Part shown: positions 35,370 through 45,449 of the stretch, piece by piece
Position numbering within the stretch: the first letter of the stretch is position 1
How the letters are laid out: each line of letters begins with the position of its first letter
Source: Neptunitalea chrysea
Lineage (GTDB): Bacteria; Bacteroidota; Bacteroidia; Flavobacteriales; Flavobacteriaceae
Length of the DNA: 64,000 nucleotides
Direction: 5' to 3'
Assembly (NCBI RefSeq): GCF_027924145.1
Contig: NZ_BRVP01000001.1
Coordinates: 124,001-188,000 of the forward strand
The notes under the pieces: model-generated
What the model saw: only the letters and a program-made list of their open reading frames with translations
What the model was told of the DNA's origin: nothing
Databases searched by the model: none
Program-made: the position numbers and the translations under genes

Positions 35370-35409
35370 AAAACAATCAATTATACTCTTAAAAAAGTTT
35401 AACTAGTTT

Positions 35410-36657
35410 TTAGTTAATTTTATTTTTAACAAACCACATGTTTTCTAATGATAGGTTAATACTAACCATGTGATAGTTTTCTTTTACAAGTGATGATGAT
35501 ACAACACCTCTTTTACCATAAGAATAAGATATATTAATAAAAGAGTTGTTACGTAGGCTTAATGGTAATCCTAAACCTAAGGTGAGTGCTTTGTTGTCTA
35601 TAGTCTCATCGTTAATGGTTAAATATCCATTGTCATAACAGAAACCGCCTCTGTAGCGTACACGATCCCAATATTTAAAAGATCTGTCACTTTTTAGGTA
35701 TTCAAAACCAACACCAATAAAGTCTTTGTCTTTAAAAGTTCCTAAGTTGTCTGTTTGGTCAGTAGTGCCCCATAACGATCTTTTATAATCTGCATTTATG
35801 GTAAATTTATCGGCAAAAGTTTTTCTAAAACCAACAGCAAATTCAAATGGTAAATCAAAGTTGTCTATTTCTAGTTCTTCATCATCAGAAACTGTTATGC
35901 TGGCAAGATCAATAATTTTGCTAACCTCTATGTTTTGCGAAGCATGTAAACTGGTTGGAAATTTTACTGTAGCACCAAAGCCAAATTTTTCGTTTACATC
36001 TATTTGTGCCCCAACGGCGGCTCTTAGGTTTTTATAATATGTGTTTCTATCTATGTATAAGTAGCTATTATTATAAGTAATAACTTCATTTTCATCAATA
36101 GCACCAAATATATATTCAAGACTACCACCCAAACGTATTGCTTTGTTAAGAGCTATGCCGTAACTAGCTTTAAAGCTATTTAATCCTCCACTACCATTTA
36201 CATATGTGGTGTAAGTTTCTGTGCTTCCTTCTACGTTAGTTTGTAGTCCTATTAATTCGTATCCTACATTGGAGTAAGGGGTAAGTACAATGCTTACAGC
36301 AGATTTAGGAGTTACTGGAAACGCTACGGCCAAATTAGCAAAGTTGGTTCTTACTTTACTATCGTCAGACTTATTGTTTTGGTATGTATCCATTTCTCCA
36401 TTTATACCTATGTCAAACATAAATGACTTTTTAAATATACTACCAAGAGATGCTGGGTTTAAATTATTTAGCTCATAAGTAGAGCCAAAAGCAACACCAC
36501 TTTTACCCAAGGCATTTGTTTTACCTAAATTAGCCTCGTTAAATACTCCTAATCCGTATAACGAATAAGGAGAGCCTGTAAGATTATTTGTGGTTTGCGC
36601 GTTTGCTATATACATGCATGCAATAGCAAGTATTACCGTTATATAAAGTCTATTCAT
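35410..36657 (-). CDS. Outer-membrane beta-barrel protein following DUF4270
   Basis: About 415 residues from ATG 36657, giving the signal peptide MNRLYITVILAIACMYIANA; starts 12 or 15 bases upstream would only add a few residues. The mature N terminus NNLTGSPYSLYGLGVFNEAN and the following strands (GKSGVAFGSTYELNNLNPAS) resemble FadL/OmpP1-like barrels of Bacteroidetes, and the end SINLSLENMWFVKNKIN is strand-like. It overlaps the upstream DUF4270 gene by eight bases, and together they probably encode a lipoprotein plus barrel pair at the outer membrane. The cargo is unknown. Confidence 0.8.
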   Translation of the reverse strand: MNRLYITVILAIACMYIANAQTTNNLTGSPYSLYGLGVFNEANLGKTNALGKSGVAFGSTYELNNLNPASLGSIFKKSFMFDIGINGEMDTYQNNKSDDSKVRTNFANLAVAFPVTPKSAVSIVLTPYSNVGYELIGLQTNVEGSTETYTTYVNGSGGLNSFKASYGIALNKAIRLGGSLEYIFGAIDENEVITYNNSYLYIDRNTYYKNLRAAVGAQIDVNEKFGFGATVKFPTSLHASQNIEVSKIIDLASITVSDDEELEIDNFDLPFEFAVGFRKTFADKFTINADYKRSLWGTTDQTDNLGTFKDKDFIGVGFEYLKSDRSFKYWDRVRYRGGFCYDNGYLTINDETIDNKALTLGLGLPLSLRNNSFINISYSYGKRGVVSSSLVKENYHMVSINLSLENMWFVKNKIN

Positions 36658-37972
36658 CATTGTAAAGGGCATAAGTTATTACCAATTCAGCATTAAATTC
36701 ATTTGTGTCACTATCATTAAAAATTGCTCTGTCTACACAGGTTTCATAATCTATAGGAAGTAGGCATAGAGATAAATCATCATCAATAGTACTTGCTAAT
36801 ATGTTGTCTGCAAAAGTAACAATGTTAATGGTGTAATACGTTTCACTAAATTCTGTTTTAGACGTTAATAGCGCGTTAACTTCTTCGCCTGCATAATCAT
36901 ACAAATGTTGTGATAATTCCTGATGCCTGTTAATGATGTAAACACTCAAAGAATCGCTTAAATTTCTGTTATCTGAATAGTTCTCTTGATTAACATAAAC
37001 TTTTAGATAGGCATTCAGAACAGTTCCTGAGTCTCCTAGTTCAAAGAGTGATTTCATATGAGGTATTCTAATGGTATTACCAATACCAATACCGCCCTGC
37101 ATATAGAAATGGTTTTCTGTTGTGTTTGATAGGTAGGTTTCTTCTTCGTCTTCAAAGTTCTCAAAGTTGGTTCCTGTTTTATCAGATTCTATATGATTGA
37201 AATAGGTTTCAGGAGTGTCTGTGGTATTCAGAATTAAATCAATACTCTGAACATCGTTAGATACATCTTCAGGTACAGAATAGTAAAGACGAACGTATGT
37301 ATTGTCTGAATCTGATGAGAAACCTAAAATGGATCCGTCATCATTAAATACAGGTTGAATAGTAATGCCATTAAAGAAGTCTCTGAATAAATTGATGTCT
37401 GTGATATTGCCATCTTGAATTTCGGAAAATAATTCTTGACCAAAGGTAGCGTCTAATGTAATTCTAATAGAGTCGCTACTCATAGGTTTTGGTGTAAATG
37501 TATGACTTCCAAAAATAGTGGTGTCGTCATAGTTTAAGGTACTCGTGTTGTAGAAATAATCTTCATTGTTTTTAGGTTTGATACGCTCAGTAACCTCATG
37601 AACATTATACGTCATTTGTGTAAGCGTATCGTTATAGAAATAATTGTCGTATCCCATAACTAAAACAATACTGTCAAAAACCCCTTCATCATCAACATCA
37701 TATGTTTCTGGGGTAAATTCCAGATATGAAGAACTGTAAGTTTTCCCAAAAACCGGATCTGAATACGATCCTAATAATAATCGATCTCCAATAGGAAATG
37801 GAATACTATCAAATTTAAAACTTGAAAATTCCACCGTCATGGTGTCAATACTGAATACTTTTGTGTTTGTATTTGTAAAAGATTCCCCGGCCTCAAGAGT
37901 AATATCGTCTGCTGTGTTACAGGCAATTATAGTGATTGCGAATGTGCACAACCAAAAAAGTTTTTTCATCAT
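36650..37972 (-). CDS. DUF4270 family lipoprotein
   Basis: 440 residues. A lipoprotein signal (KLFWLCTFAITIIACNTADD, Cys near residue 18) is followed by the DUF4270 pattern: FSIDTMTVEFSSFKFDSIPF, DRLLLGSYSDPVFGKTYSSS, FDSIVLVMGYDNYFYNDTLT and the late HFYMQGGIGIGNTIRIPHMK. The family is restricted to Bacteroidetes, is surface-associated and has no known activity. It is first in an operon with a barrel protein. A TACTTTTG -7-like box is seen at 37996-37989 on the minus strand. Confidence 0.85.
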   Translation of the reverse strand: MMKKLFWLCTFAITIIACNTADDITLEAGESFTNTNTKVFSIDTMTVEFSSFKFDSIPFPIGDRLLLGSYSDPVFGKTYSSSYLEFTPETYDVDDEGVFDSIVLVMGYDNYFYNDTLTQMTYNVHEVTERIKPKNNEDYFYNTSTLNYDDTTIFGSHTFTPKPMSSDSIRITLDATFGQELFSEIQDGNITDINLFRDFFNGITIQPVFNDDGSILGFSSDSDNTYVRLYYSVPEDVSNDVQSIDLILNTTDTPETYFNHIESDKTGTNFENFEDEEETYLSNTTENHFYMQGGIGIGNTIRIPHMKSLFELGDSGTVLNAYLKVYVNQENYSDNRNLSDSLSVYIINRHQELSQHLYDYAGEEVNALLTSKTEFSETYYTINIVTFADNILASTIDDDLSLCLLPIDYETCVDRAIFNDSDTNEFNAELVITYALYNDE

Positions 37973-38309
37973 CTCACTTTATTTTCTTCAAAAGTATTTT
38001 TATCTATATATATATAAAATCATATTATACGTATTTGCCGATTTTTAAGACTAAACAGGGGTTTTTAAAGATGTACAGTGTAGCGTCTGTTGGTAGATTT
38101 TTTATATCGGTTTGTATGTTAAAAAACCTATTTCGTCTATTTGATTTTACTTAAAGAAAGAGGCTGAATAGATTTGTTTCGAAATGTTTTTTTAAGCACA
38201 GTCATTCAATTGTGGAATAACTAATTTTTAGTATTGTTTGAGGTGTAGGTTTTTGACAAATATAAAAACTTTGATAGCGTAATTTTTAAGAATATTATAT
38301 AACTCTAAA
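37973..38309. other. Divergent intergenic region, no gene supported
   Basis: These 337 bases separate the DUF4270 operon and the kelch lipoprotein gene. Apart from the probable -7 box for the leftward operon near 37990 there is a TA-repeat stretch near 38010 and AT-rich sequence. I see no conserved RNA and no convincing short gene on either strand. Confidence 0.5.
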
Positions 38310-39308
38310 ATGAACATGAAAAAGTTTAATGGTTTTAAAAGAATTAGTGCAATACTTCCTTTAATGGTGCTTTTAGTAGCCTGTGGAAGTGATGACGATG
38401 ATGACTCTATAGGAAACTGGGTAGAACGTTCTTCGCTTAATGGTAAAGCAAGAAGTAGTGCAGTTTCTTTTGTAATAGATAATAAAGGATATATTTCTAC
38501 AGGTTATGATGGGGATGATTACCGTGTAGATACATGGCAATATGATATAAGTGGAGATTATTGGGTACAGGTGGCTGATTTTACGGGTACTGCCCGTAGC
38601 TCTGCAGCTTCATTTGTTGTAGGTGGAAAAGGGTATGTAGGTACAGGTTATGACGGGACTAATGAATTGGGAGATTTTTTTAAATATGATCCGGATGCAA
38701 ATTCTTGGTCTCAAGTAGCTGATTTTCCTGATGATCCTCGTAGAGGTGGTGTAGGTTTTGCTGGAACTTCATACGGATTTTTTGGTAGTGGAACCGATGG
38801 AGATAATGATAGAAAAGATTTTTGGAAATATGATCCTTCACTTGATAACTGGACTGAAGTTGTTGGTTTTGGTGGGGGTAAAAGACACGATGCTACCACA
38901 TTTACAATAGATAACATGGTGTATTTTGGTACTGGTGTTTCTAATAGTACCTATTTAACAGATTTTTGGTCGTTTAATACCGATACTGAAGTATGGACAA
39001 GATTAGAAGAGCTTGATGATGATGATGATTATGATGTTGTAAGAAGTAATGCTGCAGGTTTTGCAATTAATGGTTATGGTTATGTTGCTTGTGGTGTTTA
39101 CAGTTCTCAAATTAACAGTGTTTGGGAATACGACCCTTCTAACGATACTTGGGAGGAAAAAACAGATTTCGAGTTAACTACTAGAAGAGATCCTGTTGCT
39201 TTTTCTAACGGAACACAAGGTTATGTGTTATTGGGTAGAAACGGTACAAGTTATTTAGATGATATGATGGAGTTTTATCCATTTGATGAATATGATGATG
39301 AGGACTAA
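38310..39308 (+). CDS. Kelch-repeat lipoprotein
   Basis: 332 residues. The signal ILPLMVLLVACGSDDDDDS has a lipobox with Cys near residue 26. The very acidic run after it is typical of surface-exported Bacteroidetes lipoproteins, where such residues help send the protein to the outer leaflet. Six kelch blades follow, each about 47 residues, with the pattern R(S)SAVSFVIDNKGYISTGYD, DTWQYD, a Trp and ADF. The fold should be a propeller. The C terminus is again acidic. The binding partner is unknown. Confidence 0.88.
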   Translation: MNMKKFNGFKRISAILPLMVLLVACGSDDDDDSIGNWVERSSLNGKARSSAVSFVIDNKGYISTGYDGDDYRVDTWQYDISGDYWVQVADFTGTARSSAASFVVGGKGYVGTGYDGTNELGDFFKYDPDANSWSQVADFPDDPRRGGVGFAGTSYGFFGSGTDGDNDRKDFWKYDPSLDNWTEVVGFGGGKRHDATTFTIDNMVYFGTGVSNSTYLTDFWSFNTDTEVWTRLEELDDDDDYDVVRSNAAGFAINGYGYVACGVYSSQINSVWEYDPSNDTWEEKTDFELTTRRDPVAFSNGTQGYVLLGRNGTSYLDDMMEFYPFDEYDDED

Positions 39309-39336
39309 TTTTTAGAGTTTTATTTAGTTCTTAAAC

Positions 39337-39377
39337 AGAGGTTCGGTAGTTTATTCCCCCTCCGAGCCTCTTCTTTA
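39337..39377 (+). terminator. Terminator after the kelch gene
   Basis: AGAGGTTCGG (39337-39346) pairs with CCGAGCCTCT (39362-39371) with one G-U pair, followed by a T-rich tail. Confidence 0.7.
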
Positions 39378-39416
39378 TCTTTTAGTTAGAAAAACGTAGT
39401 TACGATATAATTTAAG

Positions 39417-39761
39417 ATGAAGAAAAATAAAAAATCTTTTATAGCAACAATAGTTGTTGTTATAGTAGTTTGTAGTGTGATGCTGTTTGTTTATGCAAAA
39501 TTTACTACAGTTAGTAATAGTTCACCAGAGATAGAATGTTATGAGATTGAAGGTGAGTATGGTTATAAAATATATATTAATGGTGAGGTTTTTATAAACC
39601 AGCCGTTTATTCCTTCTGTTAGTGGTAACCCCCCTTTTTGTAGTAAAGCCGATGCTAGTTCTGTAGCAACGCTTGTTAGGAATAGGTTAATGTTAAAAAG
39701 AAGCTATACTGTAACAAAAAAGGATATTGAAAAACTTCAAATTTCTTTATATTGTCTGTAA
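39417..39761 (+). CDS. DUF4907 family protein
   Basis: 114 residues with a single N-terminal membrane anchor (IATIVVVIVVCSVMLFVYA) and a small extracytoplasmic domain: YGYKIYINGEVFINQPFIPS, VSGNPPFCSKADASSVATLV and a terminal helix. This matches the Bacteroidetes DUF4907 pattern. Its N-terminal helix and position 18 bases before the sensor kinase suggest it is part of the same operon and may take part in signalling or be its target; this is inference. Confidence 0.72.
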   Translation: MKKNKKSFIATIVVVIVVCSVMLFVYAKFTTVSNSSPEIECYEIEGEYGYKIYINGEVFINQPFIPSVSGNPPFCSKADASSVATLVRNRLMLKRSYTVTKKDIEKLQISLYCL

Positions 39762-39779
39762 TTATTGTATTAACTAGCT

Positions 39780-40874
39780 ATGGGAGTTGCATCTGAAAAA
39801 AAAATAATACTGATACATGTGCTTATTTGGACATGCTTCATCTCATTAAGTTGGGTTCAGTTTTATACCGATTTTAAAGAGGTAACTGCTCAGTTCTACT
39901 ATAGTAAGTTAATTAATATTGGAGTTTTTTACTTTAACTACCTCTACTTAGTTCCTAAGTTTTTACTGAAGAGAAATCTTAAACAGTATCTATTTTTTAT
40001 AATTGTCTTATTATTGACAATAGTTGTCTTAAACAATTTTTTTCAACCTGAATTTATTAGGATGGAAAGAGTTGGTGAGGTAGCGCAACGAGTTGGGCAC
40101 ATAGAACCTGCTATGCCTAAAGGTGGTTTTAATCCGAATCCTGATTTTAAACCAGATATGCCTAATAGATGGGTTTTTAAATATATAATGCCATCGGTAG
40201 TGCCTTTATTGCTTATTGTTATTGGTACGGTAATAAAAATGTATGCTGAATGGAGGGCTACAGAAGAAACTAAAAAAGAAATTGCTGCAAAAAAATTGTC
40301 TTCTGAATTGCAGCTTTTAAAGGCGCAATTAAATCCACATTTTTTATTTAATTCGTTAAATACAATTTATTCGTTATCTGTAAAACAATCTACAGAAACA
40401 TCGGATGCGGTAATAAATCTTTCGGAGATGATGCGTTACATGTTGTATGAGGCTGATAAAGAATTAGTGCCATTAGAGAAAGAGCTTGATTATTTACATA
40501 ACTATATTTATTTACAAAGGTTACGTTTGGCAAATGATCAGGAAGTTACTTCAAATATTCATGGGGATTATTATCACAAAAAAATTCAGCCCTTATTGTT
40601 TGTTTCGTTTGTAGAGAATGCTTTTAAATACGGAACCGATTTTACCGGTAAAACAAAAATTAAGATTGTTATTGGTATAAAAGACGATAGTCTTACGTTT
40701 TTCTGCGAGAATGTTATTGGTAGGGTTGATAAAGATAAAAGAAGCTCGGGGATAGGGCTTGAAAATACCAAAAGTAGGTTAAAGTTATTGTATCCAGGTA
40801 CCCATGATTTAACTATAACAAATGAAAATGGTAAGTTTACAGTAAACTTATTCGTAAAATTTAATAAATCATGA
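39780..40874 (+). CDS. LytS/YehU-type sensor histidine kinase
   Basis: 364 residues. Four hydrophobic helices occupy about residues 1-165, with a Pro/Asn-rich loop (MPKGGFNPNPDFKPDMPNRW) between helices three and four. The His_kinase domain has the phospho-acceptor H187 in LNPHFLFNSLNTIYSLS. The ATPase part shows VENAFKYGTD and SSGIGLENTKSRL. It is translationally coupled to the LytTR regulator by an ATGA overlap, so the two form one two-component system. The signal is unknown. The GLPGLI and barrel genes downstream are possible targets. Confidence 0.93.
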   Translation: MGVASEKKIILIHVLIWTCFISLSWVQFYTDFKEVTAQFYYSKLINIGVFYFNYLYLVPKFLLKRNLKQYLFFIIVLLLTIVVLNNFFQPEFIRMERVGEVAQRVGHIEPAMPKGGFNPNPDFKPDMPNRWVFKYIMPSVVPLLLIVIGTVIKMYAEWRATEETKKEIAAKKLSSELQLLKAQLNPHFLFNSLNTIYSLSVKQSTETSDAVINLSEMMRYMLYEADKELVPLEKELDYLHNYIYLQRLRLANDQEVTSNIHGDYYHKKIQPLLFVSFVENAFKYGTDFTGKTKIKIVIGIKDDSLTFFCENVIGRVDKDKRSSGIGLENTKSRLKLLYPGTHDLTITNENGKFTVNLFVKFNKS

Positions 40875-41602
40875 AGTGTGTAATAATTGATGACGAACCC
40901 TTGGCAATAGATGTAATAAAAAGTTATTGTGAACGTATTGATTTTATTGAGATAGTAGGGGTTTTTACCAATGCTATAGATGCTCATTTAGTACTTAATA
41001 GCAAGCAAGTAGACCTTATTTTTTTAGATATAGAGATGCCACAAATAAACGGCATTGAATTTATTAACTCAATATCAAACAAACCTTTATTTATTTTTAC
41101 CACGGCATATTCTGAATATGCTTTAGAAGGATTTGAGTTAAATGCGGTAGATTATTTAATGAAACCTATTCCTTATCATCGCTTTGTTAAGTCGGTGTTA
41201 AGGGCTAAGGAGATAATGAATTTTAAGAACAATCAAATTACTTCACTTATGAATACTTTTCCAGCATATGGTTCTGTTACGGAAGAACCTAAGTTAATAT
41301 TTCTAAGATCTGATTACGAGAACGTAAAAGTGGAAGTTAATGATATAAAATATGTACAAGGATTAAAAGATTATCTAAAAGTAAATTTAGAAAGCACTAA
41401 TAAATCAATTATAACGCTATCTAATTTTAAAGATATTTCCGAAAAACTACCGAAACATAATTTTATACGTATCCATAAATCGTACTTGGTTAACATACAT
41501 CATATCAAATCTGTACAAAAGAGTCGTGTGGTTATTGGTGATGAAAAAGTACCTATTGGCGATAGTTATAAAGCAGATTTTTTCAACCGATTGGGTATTT
41601 AA
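40871..41602 (+). CDS. LytTR-type response regulator
   Basis: 243 residues. The receiver domain has DDEPLAIDVIKSYCERID, the phosphorylated Asp in LIFLDIEMPQINGIEF (about residue 55) and YLMKPIPYHRF. A LytTR DNA-binding domain follows (about 140-243), with VNDIKYVQGLKDYLKVNL, NFIRIHKSYLVNIHHIKSVQ and a closing VPIGDSYKADF. LytTR proteins bind paired sites with nine-base repeats. It overlaps the kinase gene by four bases. Confidence 0.95.
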   Translation: MKCVIIDDEPLAIDVIKSYCERIDFIEIVGVFTNAIDAHLVLNSKQVDLIFLDIEMPQINGIEFINSISNKPLFIFTTAYSEYALEGFELNAVDYLMKPIPYHRFVKSVLRAKEIMNFKNNQITSLMNTFPAYGSVTEEPKLIFLRSDYENVKVEVNDIKYVQGLKDYLKVNLESTNKSIITLSNFKDISEKLPKHNFIRIHKSYLVNIHHIKSVQKSRVVIGDEKVPIGDSYKADFFNRLGI

Positions 41603-41751
41603 CACTCATTAGCACTAGTTAACTAATAATGTAAGTGTTAATTGTTTATTTTATTTCCTGAAAGACTAAACCTTTTATAAAAAAAGAAGTCTAAAGTTTA
41701 TAATAAAAAAATCCTATCCAACGAGGGTTTTTGAAAATCATTTTTTTAAAT

Positions 41752-42642
41752 ATGAAAAGATATTTTGTTTACGTTATCGGATTACTAAGTTTTGTATCCG
41801 GCTATGCTCAGGAATTTCAGGGAGTAGCACAATACGAGTCTAAGACCTCATTCGATTTTGATATGGGTGATCGTAAGATTCCAGACGATATGAAAAAGCG
41901 TATGGAAGAACGCATGAAGTCTATGTTTGAGAAAACCTTTATTCTAACATTTAATAAAACGGAAGCCACTTATTTAGAACTAGAAAAGCTTGAAACGCCC
42001 GGTCAAAATGGAGGACGTCCGCGTATGCCTGGTTTTGGTGGTTCAGGGAAATATTATAAGAATATAAAAGATAATCGTTATACCAATCAAGTGGAGGTAT
42101 TTGGAAAAATGTTTCTAGTAAAAGATACCTTAAATCATTTACAATGGAAACTTGAAAATGAGAGTAAAAAAATTGGTAACTACACTTGTTTTAAGGCTAC
42201 AGCTGTAAAGCCTGTAGATCAGTTCGATTTTAAAAATATGCGTCCTCGAGGAAGAAGAGGTGGAGATAATAAGGAAGGTGAAGAAAATCCTGAAAAGGAA
42301 AAGGATACTACTAAAACTTCACTTTTAGATCAGATAGAAGTACCTAAAGAAATTACCATTACAGCATGGTATACCCCTGAGATACCTGTAAGCATGGGGC
42401 CTGATGAATATAACGGATTACCAGGGTTAATTTTAGAAATAAATGCTAATCGTACTACGATACTTTGTTCTAAAATAACGTTAAATCCTTCTGGAACAGA
42501 AGATATAAAAGAGCCTAGTAAAGGGAAGGAAGTATCTCAAGAAGAATTTAATGATATTATGAAGAAGAAGATGGAGGAAATGCGTGAACGTTTTAGATCT
42601 GGTGGCGGAAGACGTGGAGGTAGTCCAGGTAGAATGTTTTAA
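41752..42642 (+). CDS. GLPGLI family protein
   Basis: About 296 residues from ATG 41752, which puts the signal peptide MKRYFVYVIGLLSFVSGYAQ at the N terminus. The naming motif appears as YNGLPGLILEINANRTTILC near residue 230, after WYTPEIPVSMGP. The protein is highly charged, with Arg/Gly-rich (PRGRRGGDN) and Lys/Glu-rich stretches. GLPGLI proteins are secreted or periplasmic and often sit next to an OMP_b-brl_3 barrel, as here, where the barrel gene starts 19 bases downstream. Function is unknown; metal-related roles have been suggested for neighbours of this kind but are not shown here. Confidence 0.88.
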   Translation: MKRYFVYVIGLLSFVSGYAQEFQGVAQYESKTSFDFDMGDRKIPDDMKKRMEERMKSMFEKTFILTFNKTEATYLELEKLETPGQNGGRPRMPGFGGSGKYYKNIKDNRYTNQVEVFGKMFLVKDTLNHLQWKLENESKKIGNYTCFKATAVKPVDQFDFKNMRPRGRRGGDNKEGEENPEKEKDTTKTSLLDQIEVPKEITITAWYTPEIPVSMGPDEYNGLPGLILEINANRTTILCSKITLNPSGTEDIKEPSKGKEVSQEEFNDIMKKKMEEMRERFRSGGGRRGGSPGRMF

Positions 42643-42661
42643 TGTTTAGGTGCAGGATATT

Positions 42662-45361
42662 ATGAGAATTTTATTAGTTATTGTTTGTAGTCTCTTTTTG
42701 GGAAGTTATAGTTATGCCCAAAATATTACGGTAAAAGGAACTGTTAAAGATGCGCAAGGAAATGTTCTTGAAATGGCAAATGTTATTGCTATTAACCAAG
42801 AAACACAAAATTTAGATGCCTTTGGTATTTCTAATACTCAAGGGTTATACAAATTGAATTTAAAGGCGGGTGCTACTTATACACTTAAAGTAACCTTTTT
42901 AGGGTATAAGGCTATTGAGGAGAGTTATACAGCCCCAACAGAAAATGTAACCAGAGATTTTATAATGGAAGAAGCAGCTAATGAGTTAGATGCTGTAGAG
43001 GTTACATATGAAATGCCTGTTACTGTAAAAGGAGATACTATAGTGTACGACTCCGATTCTTTTAGCAATGGTACCGAGAAAAAGTTAGAAGATATTCTTA
43101 AAAAGTTACCAGGAGTAGAGGTTAATGATGAAGGACAAATTGAGGTAGAAGGAAAAACGGTTACTAAGGTAATGGTGGAAGGAAAAGATTTTTTTGATGG
43201 CGACTCTAAGTTAGCTGCTCAAAATATACCTTCAAATGCCGTTGATAAAATTGAGGTGTTAAGAAACCATAATGAGGTTTCTCAGTTAAAAGGTCTTACC
43301 AATGACCAAGATAATGTGGCCTTAAATATTAAACTTAAAGAGGGGAAGAAAAATTTTTGGTTTGGAGATATTTCTGTGGCTGTCGGATTAGATGAACGCT
43401 ATTTAGTGCATCCTAAACTATTCTATTACAGTCCTAAGTATAGTATTAATATTATTACGGATTTAAATAATATAGGAGAGTTACCGTTTACAATGCGAGA
43501 TTACTTCAATTTTACTGGTGGCTTTAGAGACATTAATAGTAGAGGGGGTACAAGCTTTAGTGTATCGTCTAATGGGTTAGGGCTTTCTACACTACAGAAT
43601 AACAGAGCTAAAGAAATTGACACTAAGTTTGGAGCAGCTAATTTTAGTTATTCTCCTACTAAAACTTGGGGTTTAAGCGGGTTCTTAATCTATTCTTATT
43701 CTAAAACAGCTTTAGAAGAACAGCGTTTTAGACGATTTGCTGATCCTAATAATACCAACAATCAATTCGGAGAAGAGGAAGATGCATATACTAATACGAA
43801 TCAGAAAACGAGCTTAGGTTTGGCAAAATTCAGTTCTACGTATAAGCCTAATACCAATCTTCAATTTGATTATGATGCTTTATTAAAATTATCAGATCAG
43901 GAAGAAAGTAGAAATGTACTTTCTATTTCTAGTGTAACAGATGAGATTTATGAGAACAAAACGCAAAAACCATTGTCGTTAAATCAGAATGCAAATCTGT
44001 ATTATACAATCAACGATAAAAATATTTTAGCGGTAGAGGCACAACATTTATATCAGGATGAAGATCCTTTTTATAATGCTATAAGAGAAGAACAGCCGTT
44101 TGTTGGTATTGTTCCTACAGATGATACCCAAAGCATGTACGATATTAATCAGGATAAGAGGGTTAAAACGAGCAAGCTAGATGCCAAAGTTGATTACTAC
44201 TTTGTGCCCGGACCAAAAAGTAACTTAAACTTTACGCTAGGTACAACACAAAGTACTCAAAACTTTAGCTCGCATATATTCCAGATATTAGATGATGGTA
44301 GCGAGCTTGGTTTTACTGATGAAGAATTAAATAATGATGTAGATTTTACATTCTCTGATATCTATGCAGGTTTTCATTACAAAGTAATTTCAGGTAAGTT
44401 TACTTTTAACCCTGGTTTTACAGCACATGCTTACAAAGCTACTAACGAACAATTAGGTACTTCAGTATCAGATGAGTTAGTAAATGTGGTTCCTGATGTA
44501 TATGTTAATTTCCAAATGAAAAAATCGCAGAGTTTACGTTTCAATTATGCTATTAATAGACAGTTTACAGATGTTAATAGTTTTGCGCAAGGTTATGTGT
44601 TTAGCAATTATAATAGTATGTATAGTGGAAACCGAGATTTAGAGAGTGCATTATATCATACGGTATCGCTTAATTTCTTTAGTTTTAATATGTTTAATTT
44701 TACCAACATATTTGCTAATGTAAGCTATAGCAAACAATTAGATGCGTTTAAAAACAGTAGTGCTATTACAGGAATTAATCAGGTGAGCTCTACCATTAAT
44801 TCTAATTTTGCCGATGATAATCTTAGTTTTAATGGTCGTTACCAAAGAACCTTTTGGAAATTAAAAGTAGGTACGGGAGCTAGTGTTTCGTATTCTAAAA
44901 GAAACAATATTGTAAACCTTGAAAGAAGTATATCCGAGTCATTAACGCAAAATTACAAAGGTAGTATAGCTACTAATTTTAGAGAGGCTCCAAATTTAGA
45001 GGTAGGGTACAGTTATAGTGTTAATAACTATGATAATGCGGGTTCTAAAACCATTAACTATACAGATAAACCGTATGTGAAGTTTGATGCAGCGTTTTTG
45101 AAAGGGTTTATTTTTACAGCGGATTATGATTATTACCATTTTAAGTCCAAAGATAATACGGTTGATAATGAATATGATTTTCTTGATACTGCATTGTCCT
45201 ATCAAAAATCTGGTAGTAAATGGGAATATAGTGTAGAAATAACGAACCTATTAAATACAAAAAGTTTAAATCAGGATAGTTTTAGTGACTTGTATAATAC
45301 AACATCACAATACTTCATACAGCCACGTTATGTAATGTTTAAAGTGAAGTATAATTTATAG
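42662..45361 (+). CDS. TonB-receptor-like outer-membrane protein (CarboxypepD_reg / OMP_b-brl_3)
   Basis: About 899 residues from ATG 42662 (MRILLVIVCSLFLGSYSYAQ); a GTG 12 bases earlier is the alternative. A CarboxypepD_reg-like domain (TVKGTVKDAQGNVLEMANVI) leads into a plug-like region (LEDILKKLPGVEVNDEGQIE, then KVMVEGKDFFDGD) and a large barrel ending QPRYVMFKVKYNL. It resembles TonB-dependent receptors but lacks an obvious TonB box. Paired with GLPGLI, it is probably a surface uptake or assembly unit. The substrate is unknown. Confidence 0.88.
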   Translation: MRILLVIVCSLFLGSYSYAQNITVKGTVKDAQGNVLEMANVIAINQETQNLDAFGISNTQGLYKLNLKAGATYTLKVTFLGYKAIEESYTAPTENVTRDFIMEEAANELDAVEVTYEMPVTVKGDTIVYDSDSFSNGTEKKLEDILKKLPGVEVNDEGQIEVEGKTVTKVMVEGKDFFDGDSKLAAQNIPSNAVDKIEVLRNHNEVSQLKGLTNDQDNVALNIKLKEGKKNFWFGDISVAVGLDERYLVHPKLFYYSPKYSINIITDLNNIGELPFTMRDYFNFTGGFRDINSRGGTSFSVSSNGLGLSTLQNNRAKEIDTKFGAANFSYSPTKTWGLSGFLIYSYSKTALEEQRFRRFADPNNTNNQFGEEEDAYTNTNQKTSLGLAKFSSTYKPNTNLQFDYDALLKLSDQEESRNVLSISSVTDEIYENKTQKPLSLNQNANLYYTINDKNILAVEAQHLYQDEDPFYNAIREEQPFVGIVPTDDTQSMYDINQDKRVKTSKLDAKVDYYFVPGPKSNLNFTLGTTQSTQNFSSHIFQILDDGSELGFTDEELNNDVDFTFSDIYAGFHYKVISGKFTFNPGFTAHAYKATNEQLGTSVSDELVNVVPDVYVNFQMKKSQSLRFNYAINRQFTDVNSFAQGYVFSNYNSMYSGNRDLESALYHTVSLNFFSFNMFNFTNIFANVSYSKQLDAFKNSSAITGINQVSSTINSNFADDNLSFNGRYQRTFWKLKVGTGASVSYSKRNNIVNLERSISESLTQNYKGSIATNFREAPNLEVGYSYSVNNYDNAGSKTINYTDKPYVKFDAAFLKGFIFTADYDYYHFKSKDNTVDNEYDFLDTALSYQKSGSKWEYSVEITNLLNTKSLNQDSFSDLYNTTSQYFIQPRYVMFKVKYNL

Positions 45362-45391
45362 GTAAGGGTTGTATTAATAAGAGGGTTTCCT

Positions 45392-45449
45392 AAACACTGA
45401 GAATCAGTCGCATATTTAAAAATTATTTGACAGATTAATCTCAGTGTTT
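45392..45449 (+). terminator. Possible terminator or hairpin after the barrel gene
   Basis: AAACACTGAGA (45392-45402) pairs perfectly with TCTCAGTGTTT (45439-45449) across a 36-base loop and is followed by TT. The long loop makes the call uncertain. The rest of the space to 45650 is AT-rich with nothing else I can support. Confidence 0.4.

Noticed and set aside
35798-36037. Plus-strand frame inside the barrel gene
   Set aside because: It is the antisense shadow of the DUF4270-linked outer-membrane protein; no start context or family resemblance.
45392-45449. A new structured RNA after the barrel gene
   Set aside because: The long-range arms are perfect, but the loop is plain AT-rich sequence with no further structure, so a terminator or chance repeat is more likely.
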